Shown piece after piece: positions 20,621-28,729 of a stretch of 44,701 bases of DNA. This DNA is from Bacteroidaceae bacterium. GTDB lineage: Bacteria; Bacteroidota; Bacteroidia; Bacteroidales; Bacteroidaceae. Below the pieces are notes generated by a model that saw only the letters and a program-made list of their open reading frames with translations, was not told where the DNA came from and made no database searches. Made by a program: the position numbers and the translations under genes. The stretch spans positions 1-44,701 of the forward strand of contig JAILPK010000069.1 in the NCBI GenBank assembly GCA_024699495.1, read 5' to 3'. Every line of letters starts with the position of its first letter. The stretch's first letter is position 1.

Positions 20621-20985
20621 ATTTAATTCTTAATTCAAAATTATTCAACTTCGCTCATCAATACGTCAAAATTCATAATTAGCTGCGCACCGCGATTTTG
20701 GAAACAACGGATTACACGGATTAAACGGATTATTCTTCAACACGAATTATCACGAATGACCCACGAGATTTGTCGCAGACCCACGACCTTGGGAGTAATT
20801 ATCACAAATATAATTAACGAAAAATTAATGGGAAATTAATGGTAATTACATGTTAAAAATAAAAATCATCGCGCAGCCGCAAATCGTAAATAAATAGTAA
20901 TTTGGACTCGCTACGCGCTTGACACTTCAAGAAATCGTTAAATCGTAAATTAACTGTATTATTAACATTTTAAAATCTTAAAATT
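20621..20985. other. Intergenic region with 9-bp repeats, upstream of the CBM protein
   Basis: AT-rich and without a reading frame. It contains three 9-bp units AACGGATTA, CACGGATTA, AACGGATTA at 20706-20732, then a looser pair CACGAATTAT/CACGAATGAC, a form often seen in Bacteroidales spacers. A promoter for the following gene is expected, but only the near-match GTAATTTG around 20897 is seen. It is long enough to make the downstream pair (20986 and 22516) a separate transcription unit. Confidence 0.6.
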
Positions 20986-22443
20986 ATGAGGAAATTATTT
21001 ACTCTTATTTGTGTGGCACTCGTAAGTGCCATCGGTTATGCGCAGGATGAATACGATCCCAGCGCTCACACATGCGTGGTTTCCGGCACAGATAACCTCT
21101 GCTCAGGATATTGGAGTTCAGAGGATGCCATGACCTACGATGCTGAGACAGGGCTTTGGAAGATTACGCTTAAAGCCAAGGACACCAATGCCATTGAGTT
21201 CAAGGTTGTCTACGACGGCAACTGGTACGGCAAGGAGGGCGGCGACGCAAACTTCAAGTTCCAGGTTGAGGAGCCCAGTGATGTAGATATCACCTTTGAT
21301 CCCACAACCAACATCGCTACATACAGTGGTGCAAAGGTGAAGGATTATGGCTTTACCTTGGACGATGTGCAATATATCGTTGTTGCTGGTTCTTCTGCTC
21401 TGCTGAACGGACTGGAGTGGAACATTGACCCGACAGAGTCTGAGCCTAACAAGATGACTGCAGAGGACAGAGGCTTCTACACTCTGGAACTTGCGAATAT
21501 TCCTGCCGGAACATACGAGTTCAAGTTCGTGGCCAACGGCTCTTGGTCAGCTGCTCAGTGGGGTGCCTTTGAGGGCGAAGAAGCTCTGGAGCAAGGTGTA
21601 GCTAAGTCTGCCACAACTGACAATGGCAAGAACTTCAAGATTACTCTGGAGAAGGGCTCTCTCTATAATGTGACCCTGACCCTGGACATCACAAACTTCT
21701 CAAGCCCAATGGTTACAGCTGAGTGGGTGGCTGCTGGCGATGCTCCTATTGAGGAGGATGTTTATTCTGTTGCCGGTTCGTTCAACGGTTGGGATATCGA
21801 GGACGAACACGCTGAGCTGACAAAAGTTAGCGAGGGCGTGTATAGCATCACACATCCTCTGAAGGCTGGCGATTATGAGTTCAAGGTCGCTCTGAATCAC
21901 AGCTGGGCTGTGGCTTATCCCGCTGAGAACTACAAGTTGCACCTCTCCAAGGATGTGGATCTCACCATCACTCTGGACATCACCGGCGAACCGACCATTA
22001 CTGTTGATTCCACAGAGTGCTCCGTTTACTTCGTTAACGTTATTGTGAAGAGCACGAAGGATAACGTGTATATGTACGGTTGTTACGGCGACAACTGGAC
22101 TAATCTGACTGGTAGCTGGCCTGGTGAGCCTTTGGAGGATATGAGGGATAAAGAAGTGGGTGGCTTCGTAAGCGAGGACATGCTGCTTCCCAGAGGCGAG
22201 AAGCTGTGGCTCATCTTCAACGACAACAATGGCGGCCAGACAGCCAACATCGAAGTTAATGGCATCAATGCCAACGCTACTCTCACCTACACTCTGAATG
22301 ACGACTGGACCTTTACCACTTCCGGCGTTCAGGCTGTGGCTGCTGAGAAGACTAACGGCGCCATCTATAACATCGCAGGTCAGCGTGTAGAGAAGGCTGT
22401 TCGCGGTCTCTATATCATCAACGGCAAGAAGGTTGCAAAGTAA
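20986..22443 (+). CDS. Secreted non-catalytic multi-module starch-binding protein
   Basis: A 485-residue exported protein (signal peptide to about residue 19, GYAQ) with no catalytic motif. It reads as four beta-sandwich modules: about 25-120 (ending DITFDPTTNIATYSG), about 125-250 (GTYEFKFVANGSWSAAQWG), about 255-345 (VAGSFNGWDIE and YEFKVALNHSWAVAYP, the pattern of pullulanase X25/CBM48-like starch-binding modules) and about 345-440 (VYMYGCYGDNW, GSWPGEP, LIFNDNNGGQT, a CBM26-like pattern). The last 35 residues (IYNIAGQRVEK...GLYIINGKKVAK) form a tail also present on the amylase next door, resembling C-terminal sorting or anchoring tails of Bacteroidota. The likely role is holding starch close to the cell or to the amylase. 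The module calls are by eye. The following hairpin at 22465-22499 separates it partly from the amylase gene. Confidence 0.75.
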   Translation: MRKLFTLICVALVSAIGYAQDEYDPSAHTCVVSGTDNLCSGYWSSEDAMTYDAETGLWKITLKAKDTNAIEFKVVYDGNWYGKEGGDANFKFQVEEPSDVDITFDPTTNIATYSGAKVKDYGFTLDDVQYIVVAGSSALLNGLEWNIDPTESEPNKMTAEDRGFYTLELANIPAGTYEFKFVANGSWSAAQWGAFEGEEALEQGVAKSATTDNGKNFKITLEKGSLYNVTLTLDITNFSSPMVTAEWVAAGDAPIEEDVYSVAGSFNGWDIEDEHAELTKVSEGVYSITHPLKAGDYEFKVALNHSWAVAYPAENYKLHLSKDVDLTITLDITGEPTITVDSTECSVYFVNVIVKSTKDNVYMYGCYGDNWTNLTGSWPGEPLEDMRDKEVGGFVSEDMLLPRGEKLWLIFNDNNGGQTANIEVNGINANATLTYTLNDDWTFTTSGVQAVAAEKTNGAIYNIAGQRVEKAVRGLYIINGKKVAK

Positions 22444-22464
22444 TTTGCAATTTACTATTAAATC

Positions 22465-22499
22465 AAAGTGGCCGTGGCCTCTGTGCCACGGCCACTTTT
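22465..22499 (+). terminator. Strong intrinsic terminator or attenuator before the amylase gene
   Basis: A perfect 14-bp stem (AAAGTGGCCGTGGC at 22465-22478 with its complement at 22485-22498), a 6-nt loop, and TTTT at its end. It lies 21 bp after the stop of the CBM protein and 17 bp before the amylase ATG. Since no room remains for a separate amylase promoter, partial read-through is the likely way that the amylase is expressed at a lower level. Confidence 0.85.
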
Positions 22500-22515
22500 A
22501 CTTAAAACCAAGCTC

Positions 22516-24336
22516 ATGAAACGTTTACTCATATTGTTGCTCTGTGCAACCCATCTTTCAATTCTTAGTTCACGCTTTTCAATCGGTGAAGTCAAGGCTC
22601 AAGGCTGGCCCGCAGATTATGGAGGTGTGATGTTGCAAGGCTTCTACTGGGACAGCTTTGGAGACTCGCAATGGAAGCGCCTTGAAGCGCAGGTTGAGGA
22701 CTTTGCACCTTATTTCTCACTCGTGTGGATTCCGCAGAGCGGCAATTGCGGCGGTACATCAATGGGCTACGATGACCTCTATTGGTTTAACAACTATAAC
22801 AGTTCATTTGGAAACGAGGCTGAGCTGCGCTCGCTTATAACCACCTTCCGCAACGCAGGCATCGGCACTATTGCCGACGTTGTCATCAACCACCGGAAGA
22901 ACGTATCTAACTGGGTTGATTTCCCCACAGAGACATACAAGGGAGTGACATACACCATGACCTCTACCGATATCTGCGCCAATGATGACGGAGGCGCTAC
23001 CATGACCTGGGCCAAGGCCAACGGGTATGAGTTGAGTTCGGCCTACGACACTGGTGAAGGGTGGGGTGGCATGCGCGACTTGGATCATACCAGTCAGAAC
23101 GTGCAGAACACAGTGATGGCTTACCTCGATTTTCTGAAGAACGACCTCGGATATGCCGGATTCAGATATGATATGGTGAAGGGGTATGCTGGTAGTTACA
23201 CCAAGATGTATAATGAGGCCTCACAGCCTGACTTCTCTGTGGGAGAGTGCTGGGACGGCACCACCACTATCCGCAAGTGGATAGATGCTACAGAGAAAAC
23301 CAGTGCGGCCTTTGATTTCCAGTTCCGCTATACCGTGCGCAACGCGGTGAATACAGGCAACTGGTCAAAACTCGGAGAGACAAACGACGGCAACTGGCCT
23401 CTCATCTCCAGCAACTATCTCCAGGGTAATTATCGCCAGTGGGCTGTAACCTTCGTCGAAAACCACGACACCGAATACCGCTCTGCCGCATCACAGCAAG
23501 ACCCCATTCGCCGCGACACTCTGGCTGCCAACGCCCATCTGCTGGCCTCACCCGGGACGCCATGCGTGTTCCTGAAACATTGGAAAGCATATAAGTATGA
23601 TATAGCACGTATGATTCAGGCAAGAAAACTGTGCGGCATTCTCAACACAAGCACTACTGCCGATTTCAGTAGCAGTTCTGCATATTACTCATATATTGTA
23701 AATGGTTCCAACGGCAGGCTCCTCGTATGGCTCGGCGACCAGACTGATGCCAGCTCTACCATCACCGATTACATTAAGATTCTCGAAGGAAAGAATTACA
23801 GTTATTGGATTCAGCCTAAACTCTTCGGCCAGTGGAACTCACTGTCCAAGCCCGAATTTGCTGAGGACAAGGTGGAACGCAAGGACATCACCATTTATCT
23901 GAAGGACCCGGGGTGGGACAAGGTTTATTTTTATGCCTGGGACGGAAACCTCTATATCAATGACTCATGGCCTGGAGTGCAGGTGACAGATAAGCGCAAT
24001 ATTGACGGTACGGATTATTACTATCGGACTTTCAATGTCTCTGCCGAATCGGATTACACCATGAATGTTATCTTCGACAAAGGCTCCAACCAAGGACAGA
24101 CGGTTGATATAACCGGGATAAACAGCGACAGATACTATGAAATTGCATCCACCACAAATAAATACACTGTGAATGACATTTCAGACGCTCTTCCAGTACA
24201 CTCTATAACAGAGGATAATGCCTCTTCCAACAACTTCTTTGACCTCTCCGGCCGCCGTATATACACCAATCATGGCGCACCGATTCAAAAAGGATTATAC
24301 ATTACAAAAGGGCACAAGATAGTTTTTGGGAAATAA
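22516..24336 (+). CDS. Secreted GH13 alpha-amylase with CBM26-like domain and C-terminal tail
   Basis: A 606-residue exported alpha-amylase for starch. A signal peptide covers about residues 1-29 (ending KAQG). The GH13 barrel begins at VMLQGFYWDSFGD and shows the triad GFRYD (D219), VGECW (E244) and NHD (D318), with region I as ADVVINH. After the amylase C-terminal beta domain comes a CBM26-like starch-binding module at about 445-545 (VYFYAWDGNLYINDSWPGVQ). The last residues (FFDLSGRRIYT...KGLYITKGHKIVF) form the same type of tail as on the upstream CBM protein. An in-frame GTG at 22468 lies inside the terminator hairpin and is rejected; ATG at 22516 starts a good signal peptide. It most likely makes the first cuts in starch outside the cell, replacing SusG, which is a lipoprotein with CBM58 in B. 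thetaiotaomicron. Confidence 0.92.
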   Translation: MKRLLILLLCATHLSILSSRFSIGEVKAQGWPADYGGVMLQGFYWDSFGDSQWKRLEAQVEDFAPYFSLVWIPQSGNCGGTSMGYDDLYWFNNYNSSFGNEAELRSLITTFRNAGIGTIADVVINHRKNVSNWVDFPTETYKGVTYTMTSTDICANDDGGATMTWAKANGYELSSAYDTGEGWGGMRDLDHTSQNVQNTVMAYLDFLKNDLGYAGFRYDMVKGYAGSYTKMYNEASQPDFSVGECWDGTTTIRKWIDATEKTSAAFDFQFRYTVRNAVNTGNWSKLGETNDGNWPLISSNYLQGNYRQWAVTFVENHDTEYRSAASQQDPIRRDTLAANAHLLASPGTPCVFLKHWKAYKYDIARMIQARKLCGILNTSTTADFSSSSAYYSYIVNGSNGRLLVWLGDQTDASSTITDYIKILEGKNYSYWIQPKLFGQWNSLSKPEFAEDKVERKDITIYLKDPGWDKVYFYAWDGNLYINDSWPGVQVTDKRNIDGTDYYYRTFNVSAESDYTMNVIFDKGSNQGQTVDITGINSDRYYEIASTTNKYTVNDISDALPVHSITEDNASSNNFFDLSGRRIYTNHGAPIQKGLYITKGHKIVFGK

Positions 24337-24385
24337 TATTTTATTATATTGCTGTCCGGTAAAACTCAGAATGCAATAAAATCCT

Positions 24386-24425
24386 GCCCCGAAGGCCAGT
24401 AAAACTAGGCTTCGGGGTGTTTTGT
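24386..24425 (+). terminator. Terminator after the amylase gene
   Basis: CCCCGAAGGCC at 24387-24397 pairs with GGCTTCGGGG at 24408-24417 with a single bulged G and a 10-nt loop, followed by TGTTTTGTT. It lies about 50 bp downstream of the amylase stop. It may alternatively be the hairpin just inside the end of a decayed insertion sequence. Confidence 0.75.
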
Positions 24426-24569
24426 TAGTACTCTAGGCAAGAGCTTTGTCTAACGGTTGTAATTCCCCAATGAGCCCTGATAATGGGAATATTATAGCCA
24501 GAAAGGCAAGGGTGTCCACCGCACCCCACACACATGTTCTCCAAAATAACCATTCTCAAAAAGATATAG

Positions 24570-24577
24570 TACCTTTG
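24570..24577 (+). promoter_or_regulatory. Orphan Bacteroidota -7 box
   Basis: TACCTTTG is a perfect TAnnTTTG match, within ATAGTACCTTTGCAG, and stands 6 bp before an ATG at 24584. The frame it serves is only 20 codons long. Confidence 0.45.
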
Positions 24578-24583
24578 CAGACG

Positions 24584-24646
24584 ATGGAACAGATATTCGG
24601 GAACAATAGTATTGTGTCATTTACTCAACTTCTGCTGTTGACATAA
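24584..24646 (+). pseudogene. Truncated start of a lost gene, possibly an IS transposase
   Basis: A 20-codon frame (MEQIFGNNSIVSFTQLLLLT) directly behind a perfect promoter box and ending in TAA. The beginning resembles the opening of IS4-type transposases with a DUF4372 domain, which often start with a short SFTQLL-like segment, but that is from memory. Upstream, GTCCGGTAAAACTCAG (about 24354) could be the terminal inverted repeat of the element. No matching right end is visible, so this would be a 3'-deleted remnant. A real small peptide is the other option. Confidence 0.25.
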
Positions 24647-24960
24647 TGGGGATATGTCTAATTGAAACAAATAAAGTACGAGAAAAAATCTCGTAGCTCA
24701 GGACATCGTTTACACTTTTGTACTCCTGAAAAGGGAAGCAATGTAGTTCTTAGACTGACAGAAACTTCTTTCCTCCCCCCCTTCTCGAGGGACAATGCTA
24801 AGGCTGCGCATGTATCACAAGCTCGTTGACATTTTCCTAACTTGTAACCGTTACAAGAAAGTGCTTCCATGTAGTCATTTATCTTGTTTTATGACAGTTT
24901 TATTGCTATGATATAAGGCAGTTCGCAACTGCATTTCTTATCGTCCGTGCTTATTAATTC

Positions 24961-25028
24961 AATCTGAGACGGCCGTCACCTGAATCTGAGACAGCCGTCA
25001 CCTGAATCTGAGACGGCCGTCTCAGATT
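24961..25028. repeat. 22-bp tandem repeat ending in a perfect 24-bp palindrome
   Basis: Two units (24961-24982, 24983-25004) start AATCTGAGACGGCCGTC and end ACCTG, with one base difference (GGCC versus AGCC). The third unit (25005-25028) starts the same way but ends TCAGATT, so that it becomes a perfect palindrome: AATCTGAGACGG at 25005-25016 mirrored at 25017-25028. It is intergenic, and no T tract follows, so a terminator is unlikely. Confidence 0.9.
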
Positions 25029-25122
25029 AAATGTCCCTATATGTTCCGCATCTTTACCCTCGTTTGATAGGGTCATCAATAAGCATATATGTGTAGTTTG
25101 TTTACTGTTAAAATGCTAGCCG

Positions 25123-25342
25123 CAGTAAACGGTAAGTAGTAAGCGGTAAGCAGTAAACGGTAAGTATTAAGCGGTAAGCAGTAAACTGTAGGCAGTAAAC
25201 TGTAGGCAGTAAACGGTAAGCAGTAAACGGTAGGCAGTAAACAGTAAGCAGTAAACTGTAGGCCGTAAACGGTAAGCAGTAAACTGTAGGCAGTAAACTG
25301 TAGGCCGTAAACAGTAAGCAGTAAATGGTAAGCAGTAAGCTA
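25123..25342. repeat. 14-bp minisatellite, about 15 units, made of 7-bp half-units
   Basis: Fifteen contiguous 14-bp units occupy 25123-25332, then a partial unit to 25342. The commonest forms are CAGTAAACGGTAAG and CAGTAAACTGTAGG, which are themselves two related heptads (about CAGTAAA and CGGTAAG). Variation between units is confined to a few positions. The array ends 18 bp from the 3' end of nrdG. No spacers exist, so it is not a CRISPR array. Confidence 0.95.
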
Positions 25343-25360
25343 AAAACGGCCTTCAGCTTA

Positions 25361-25858
25361 TTACCATCCCGAATCCCAGAGGATTACTTTGTGTGCGGAG
25401 AGGGAGGCGGGGACGTCAATAAGGCGCTGATTGCGGCTGCCGCGGAAGAGAAGTTCGGTGTCGCGTTCCGCTTTGATAAAAGGTCCGTCAACGAGGACGT
25501 CAATGAGGGAGAGGAGTTTTTGTTTTGATGGCATTCGCATGAGTGCTTCCCACGTGAAGCCGGTGTAGCACCATATATTTTTGTCTGTCTGACTGCGTAT
25601 GGCTGCCGCCAATTCGGCAAAGCCGTCTGCCTGCAGCATGGGGTCTCCTCCGCTGAAGGTAACTCCTTTGGCAAAGGGGTCTCCTTTTATTATTTCCATC
25701 AGTTGGTCTGTGGTGTATTCATCGCCTCCGTCCATCGCCCACGAATGCCGGTTGTGGCAGTCGGGGCAGTGGTGTGTGCATCCGGCACAGTAGATGGAGG
25801 TGCGGAAGCCCGGTCCATCTACTGTGGTGTCTTCGATGATAGAGAGGATTCGTAGCAT
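25361..25858 (-). CDS. nrdG: Anaerobic ribonucleotide reductase activating protein NrdG
   Basis: A 165-residue radical-SAM enzyme that makes the glycyl radical on NrdD. The [4Fe-4S] cluster motif CxxxCxxC appears as CTHHCPDC in residues about 27-34, and the SAM-binding stretch TFSGGDPMLQ is at about 67-76. Length is normal. The start ATG at 25858 lies 9 bp after the nrdD stop, so the two form an operon, as is common. The 3' end lies 18 bp from a minisatellite array. Anaerobic dNTP synthesis fits a strict or near-strict anaerobe. Confidence 0.96.
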   Translation of the reverse strand: MLRILSIIEDTTVDGPGFRTSIYCAGCTHHCPDCHNRHSWAMDGGDEYTTDQLMEIIKGDPFAKGVTFSGGDPMLQADGFAELAAAIRSQTDKNIWCYTGFTWEALMRMPSKQKLLSLIDVLVDGPFIKAERDTELLFRGSRNQRLIDVPASLSAHKVILWDSGW

Positions 25859-25867
25859 TGTGGGAGG

Positions 25868-28096
25868 CTATTCTCTGAATTCCAGCGTGTCGGTGTTGTG
25901 GATGACACGGTCATTCAGTTCGGCTAATTTTGCCCGATTCCATCGGTCAGTGGTTCCTACGAGGTAGCCCGTAATGCGCTGCAGACGGTCGATGTTAGTG
26001 CTGTGGCAATGAGGACATTCCTTGATGTCTTCGGCAGTCTCGAATCCGCATTCCATGCAGCGGTTTCGTGTGTGGTTTACGCTGCCGTAGCCGATATTCA
26101 GCTGGTCCATCATATCCACGATATTCATTATGGCCTCGGGGTTGTGTGTGGCGTCTCCGTCGATTTCCACATAGAAGATATGTCCGCCGCGTGTGAGGTT
26201 GTGATATGGTGCCTCGACCTCAGCCTTGTGGCGTGCGGAACAATGGTAATAGACTGGTATGTGGTTGGAATTGGTGTAATACTCGCGGTCTGTGATGCCC
26301 GGCAGACATCCGAACTCTTTCTTGTCGGAGCGGGTGAAACGTCCGGAGAGGCCTTCGGCGGGTGTGGCAAGTACGGAGTAGTTATGCTGGTATCTCTCGC
26401 TGAAGTCGTTGATGCGGTCGCGCATGTATGTGACAATCTTCAGTCCCAGTTCCTGGGCTTCGCTGCTCTCTCCATGGTGTTTGCCGATGAGCGCCACAAG
26501 GCATTCGGCCAGGCCGATGAAACCTATGCCGAGAGTGCCCTGGTTGATGACGCTCTCGATGGTGTCGTTGGGTCCGAGGTTCTCTACTCCGATCCACAGG
26601 CTTTTCATCAGCAACGGGAACTGCTTGGCGAAGGCTGTCTTCTGGAAGAGGTAACGCTCGTGTAGCTGCTTGGCTGTGAGTTCCAGCAGGTTGTCGAGCT
26701 TTGCGAAGAAGGCCGCAATCCGCTCTTCCCGGTCTTTTATCTCCATACATTCGATGGCGAGCTTGACGATGTTGATGGTGGAGAAGGAGATGTTTCCGCG
26801 GCCTACGCTGGTGCGCGGTCCGAAGCGGTTTTCGAACACTCGTGTGCGGCAGCCCATGGTGGCCACCTCGTGGATATACCGCTGTGGGTCGTCAGCACGC
26901 CAGTCGGGGTCTTGGTTAAATGTGGCGTCGAGGTTGAGGAAATTGGGGAAGAACCGGCGCGCCGTCACTTTGCATGCTAGACGGTAGAGGTCGTAGTTCG
27001 GGTCTGTGGGCAGGTAACTGACTCCGCGTTTCTTCTTCCATATCTGTATGGGGAATATGGCTGTAACGCCGCTGCCGACGCCCTCGTACGTGCTGTTGAG
27101 AATCTCTCGGATGATGCAACGGCCTTCGGCGCTGGTGTCTGTGCCGTAGTTTATTGAGGAGAAGACCACCTGATTGCCGCCGCGGCTGTGGATGGTGTTC
27201 ATGTTGTGGATGAAGGCTTCCATGGATTGGTGTACCCGGCCCACGGTCTTGTTCACCGCATGCTGGATGATGCGCTCCTCTCCCTCGAGGCTGTCCACCG
27301 GCTTCTTAGTGTAGTCTTCCAAGTGAATGTCGTAGAGGTGGCTGAAGTCCTTGCCGTAGAGTTCCTCCAGATACTTCAGCTCTTCGATGAAGGTGAGGCG
27401 GACGTAGGGTGCGAGATAGAAGTCGAAGGCAGGAATGGCCTGTCCGCCGTGCATCTCATTCTGAGCTGTCTCCATGCTGATACATGCCAGCACGCTGGCT
27501 GTCTCTATGCGCTTGGCCGGACGGCTCTCGCCATGGCCTGCCATATATCCTCCGCGTAGGACGTGGTCCAGAGGGTGCTGTACGCAGGTAAGGGATTTGG
27601 TGGGGTAATAGTCTTTGTCGTGGATATGGAGGTAGTTTTTCTTCACAGCCTCGCGCACGTCATCAGAGAGGAGGTAGTCGTCAACAAAGGGCTTGGTACT
27701 CTCGGAGGCGAATTTCATCATCATTCCGGCCGGGGTGTCGGCATTCATGTTTGCGTTCTCACGCGTGATGTCGTTGCTCTTTATGTTGATGATTTCGAGG
27801 AAGATGTCCCGGGTTTTGGCTTTTCGGGCTATGCTTCGCTGGTTGCGGTAGCTGATATATATCTTTGCGACTTCCTTGCGCGAGCTTTTCATGAGTTCGA
27901 GCTCTACCATATCCTGTATCTCCTCCACTGTCATCTGGCTTTTGCCGCGCATGGATATATGGTCGCTAATCTGCTGTATGAGGTGTTCGTCCTCGCCCTG
28001 AGGGGTCTGAATCATTGCCTTACGTATGGCTGCGGAAATCTTCTGCTCGTTGAATCCCACGATGCGGCCATCACGTTTTACAACTGTCTGTATCAT
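25868..28096 (-). CDS. nrdD: Anaerobic ribonucleoside-triphosphate reductase NrdD
   Basis: A 742-residue class III ribonucleotide reductase converting NTPs to dNTPs without oxygen. Residues 1 to about 95 form the ATP-cone regulatory domain (VVKRDGRIVGFNEQKISAAI). The large glycyl-radical barrel follows. Near the C-terminus are two CxxC pairs for zinc (CMECG and CPHCH, about 679-697), then RITGYLVG with the radical glycine at G710. Length and ends match the family. A -7 box lies about 100 bp upstream and nrdG follows in the same operon. Confidence 0.97.
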   Translation of the reverse strand: MIQTVVKRDGRIVGFNEQKISAAIRKAMIQTPQGEDEHLIQQISDHISMRGKSQMTVEEIQDMVELELMKSSRKEVAKIYISYRNQRSIARKAKTRDIFLEIINIKSNDITRENANMNADTPAGMMMKFASESTKPFVDDYLLSDDVREAVKKNYLHIHDKDYYPTKSLTCVQHPLDHVLRGGYMAGHGESRPAKRIETASVLACISMETAQNEMHGGQAIPAFDFYLAPYVRLTFIEELKYLEELYGKDFSHLYDIHLEDYTKKPVDSLEGEERIIQHAVNKTVGRVHQSMEAFIHNMNTIHSRGGNQVVFSSINYGTDTSAEGRCIIREILNSTYEGVGSGVTAIFPIQIWKKKRGVSYLPTDPNYDLYRLACKVTARRFFPNFLNLDATFNQDPDWRADDPQRYIHEVATMGCRTRVFENRFGPRTSVGRGNISFSTINIVKLAIECMEIKDREERIAAFFAKLDNLLELTAKQLHERYLFQKTAFAKQFPLLMKSLWIGVENLGPNDTIESVINQGTLGIGFIGLAECLVALIGKHHGESSEAQELGLKIVTYMRDRINDFSERYQHNYSVLATPAEGLSGRFTRSDKKEFGCLPGITDREYYTNSNHIPVYYHCSARHKAEVEAPYHNLTRGGHIFYVEIDGDATHNPEAIMNIVDMMDQLNIGYGSVNHTRNRCMECGFETAEDIKECPHCHSTNIDRLQRITGYLVGTTDRWNRAKLAELNDRVIHNTDTLEFRE

Positions 28097-28193
28097 TTTC
28101 TTTTTGGCTAAAAAATAAGTAAATAAGTGTGTTCTGATTGTAAATGAATTAGTTAGATGTTGCTAAGACAAAGCTGTCCTTTGAAAAGCGCTG

Positions 28194-28201
28194 CAAAGGT
28201 A
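28194..28201 (-). promoter_or_regulatory. nrdD -7 box
   Basis: On the minus strand this reads TACCTTTG within TATATACCTTTGCAG, a perfect Bacteroidota -7 element, 97 bp upstream of the nrdD ATG. The leader of roughly 90 nt has no obvious NrdR-box-like repeat. Confidence 0.7.
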
Positions 28202-28450
28202 TATAACTTCTCCGAAACAGACAAGAAAAAGATAGCAATATTTTGGATTGTTTTCCAAAATATATTTTATTATATCTGATTATCAATATGTTACAATTTT
28301 TAAATTTGAAGAAAGTTTTCCAAAACTACATTCGGTGCACAAAGTAGCGGTGAATGGTTTGGGCAAGTCTAAACGATAGGAGGCAATCGATAATAGACGG
28401 GAAGGAGCAGAGGCCGGAGCCCGTTGGGGCCAGTCCCCAGCCTGCATAAT

Positions 28451-28486
28451 AATCTTAGTAATCTTAGTAGTCACAGTAGTCATGGG
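28451..28486. repeat. 9-bp degenerate tandem repeat
   Basis: Four 9-bp units: AATCTTAGT, AATCTTAGT, AGTCACAGT, AGTCATGGG. The same period occurs at 20706-20732 and 33884-33982. Confidence 0.65.
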
Positions 28487-28695
28487 GGGCTCTGAAGCTT
28501 ACTGAGTGGCTTGCGAGGTGAGCCGCAGAGGGCGGAGGAGGTGAAGCATTGCTTCTCCAAACTGAACAGGTGGCTGAAGACAGAGAGGTCGGCGTATTGC
28601 CGCAAGCGGCTGCTTACAGCTTACGGCTTATGGCGGGAGAGCTTCAACCTATAGTCTTGCGCCGTCCTAACGAATTAAACGGATAGCGCAGCCAC

Positions 28696-28729
28696 AAAAA
28701 TCCCCTCTCTCACAGTGGAGAGAGGGGAT
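28696..28729 (-). terminator. Terminator of the carboxyltransferase gene
   Basis: An 11-bp perfect stem, ATCCCCTCTCT at 28700-28710 with AGAGAGGGGAT at 28719-28729, and an 8-nt loop. On the minus strand it is followed by TTTTT (complement of 28696-28699 and the adjoining base), so it ends transcripts coming from the gene at 28851-30635. Confidence 0.8.

Larger units (their letters stand above)
24337..25360. other. 1-kb gene-poor gap rich in repeats
   Basis: No reliable gene. From left to right: the amylase terminator, a possible insertion-sequence remnant with an orphan promoter and a 20-codon reading frame (24352-24646), a small hairpin TACGAGA-AAAAA-TCTCGTA at 24677-24695, a 22-bp repeat ending in a perfect palindrome (24961-25028) and a 14-bp minisatellite (25123-25342). 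A 70-codon minus-strand frame at 24658-24870 shows no family features and is not called. Confidence 0.7.

Noticed and set aside
22468..22515. GTG start giving 16 extra residues on the amylase
   Set aside because: It lies inside the terminator hairpin and spoils the signal peptide that begins at 22516.
24658..24870. 70-codon minus-strand frame rich in cysteine
   Set aside because: No promoter, no family resemblance, and its sequence includes the small hairpin at 24677-24695; most likely chance.
25123..25342. CRISPR-like array
   Set aside because: The 14-bp units follow one another without unique spacers, and no cas genes are nearby.
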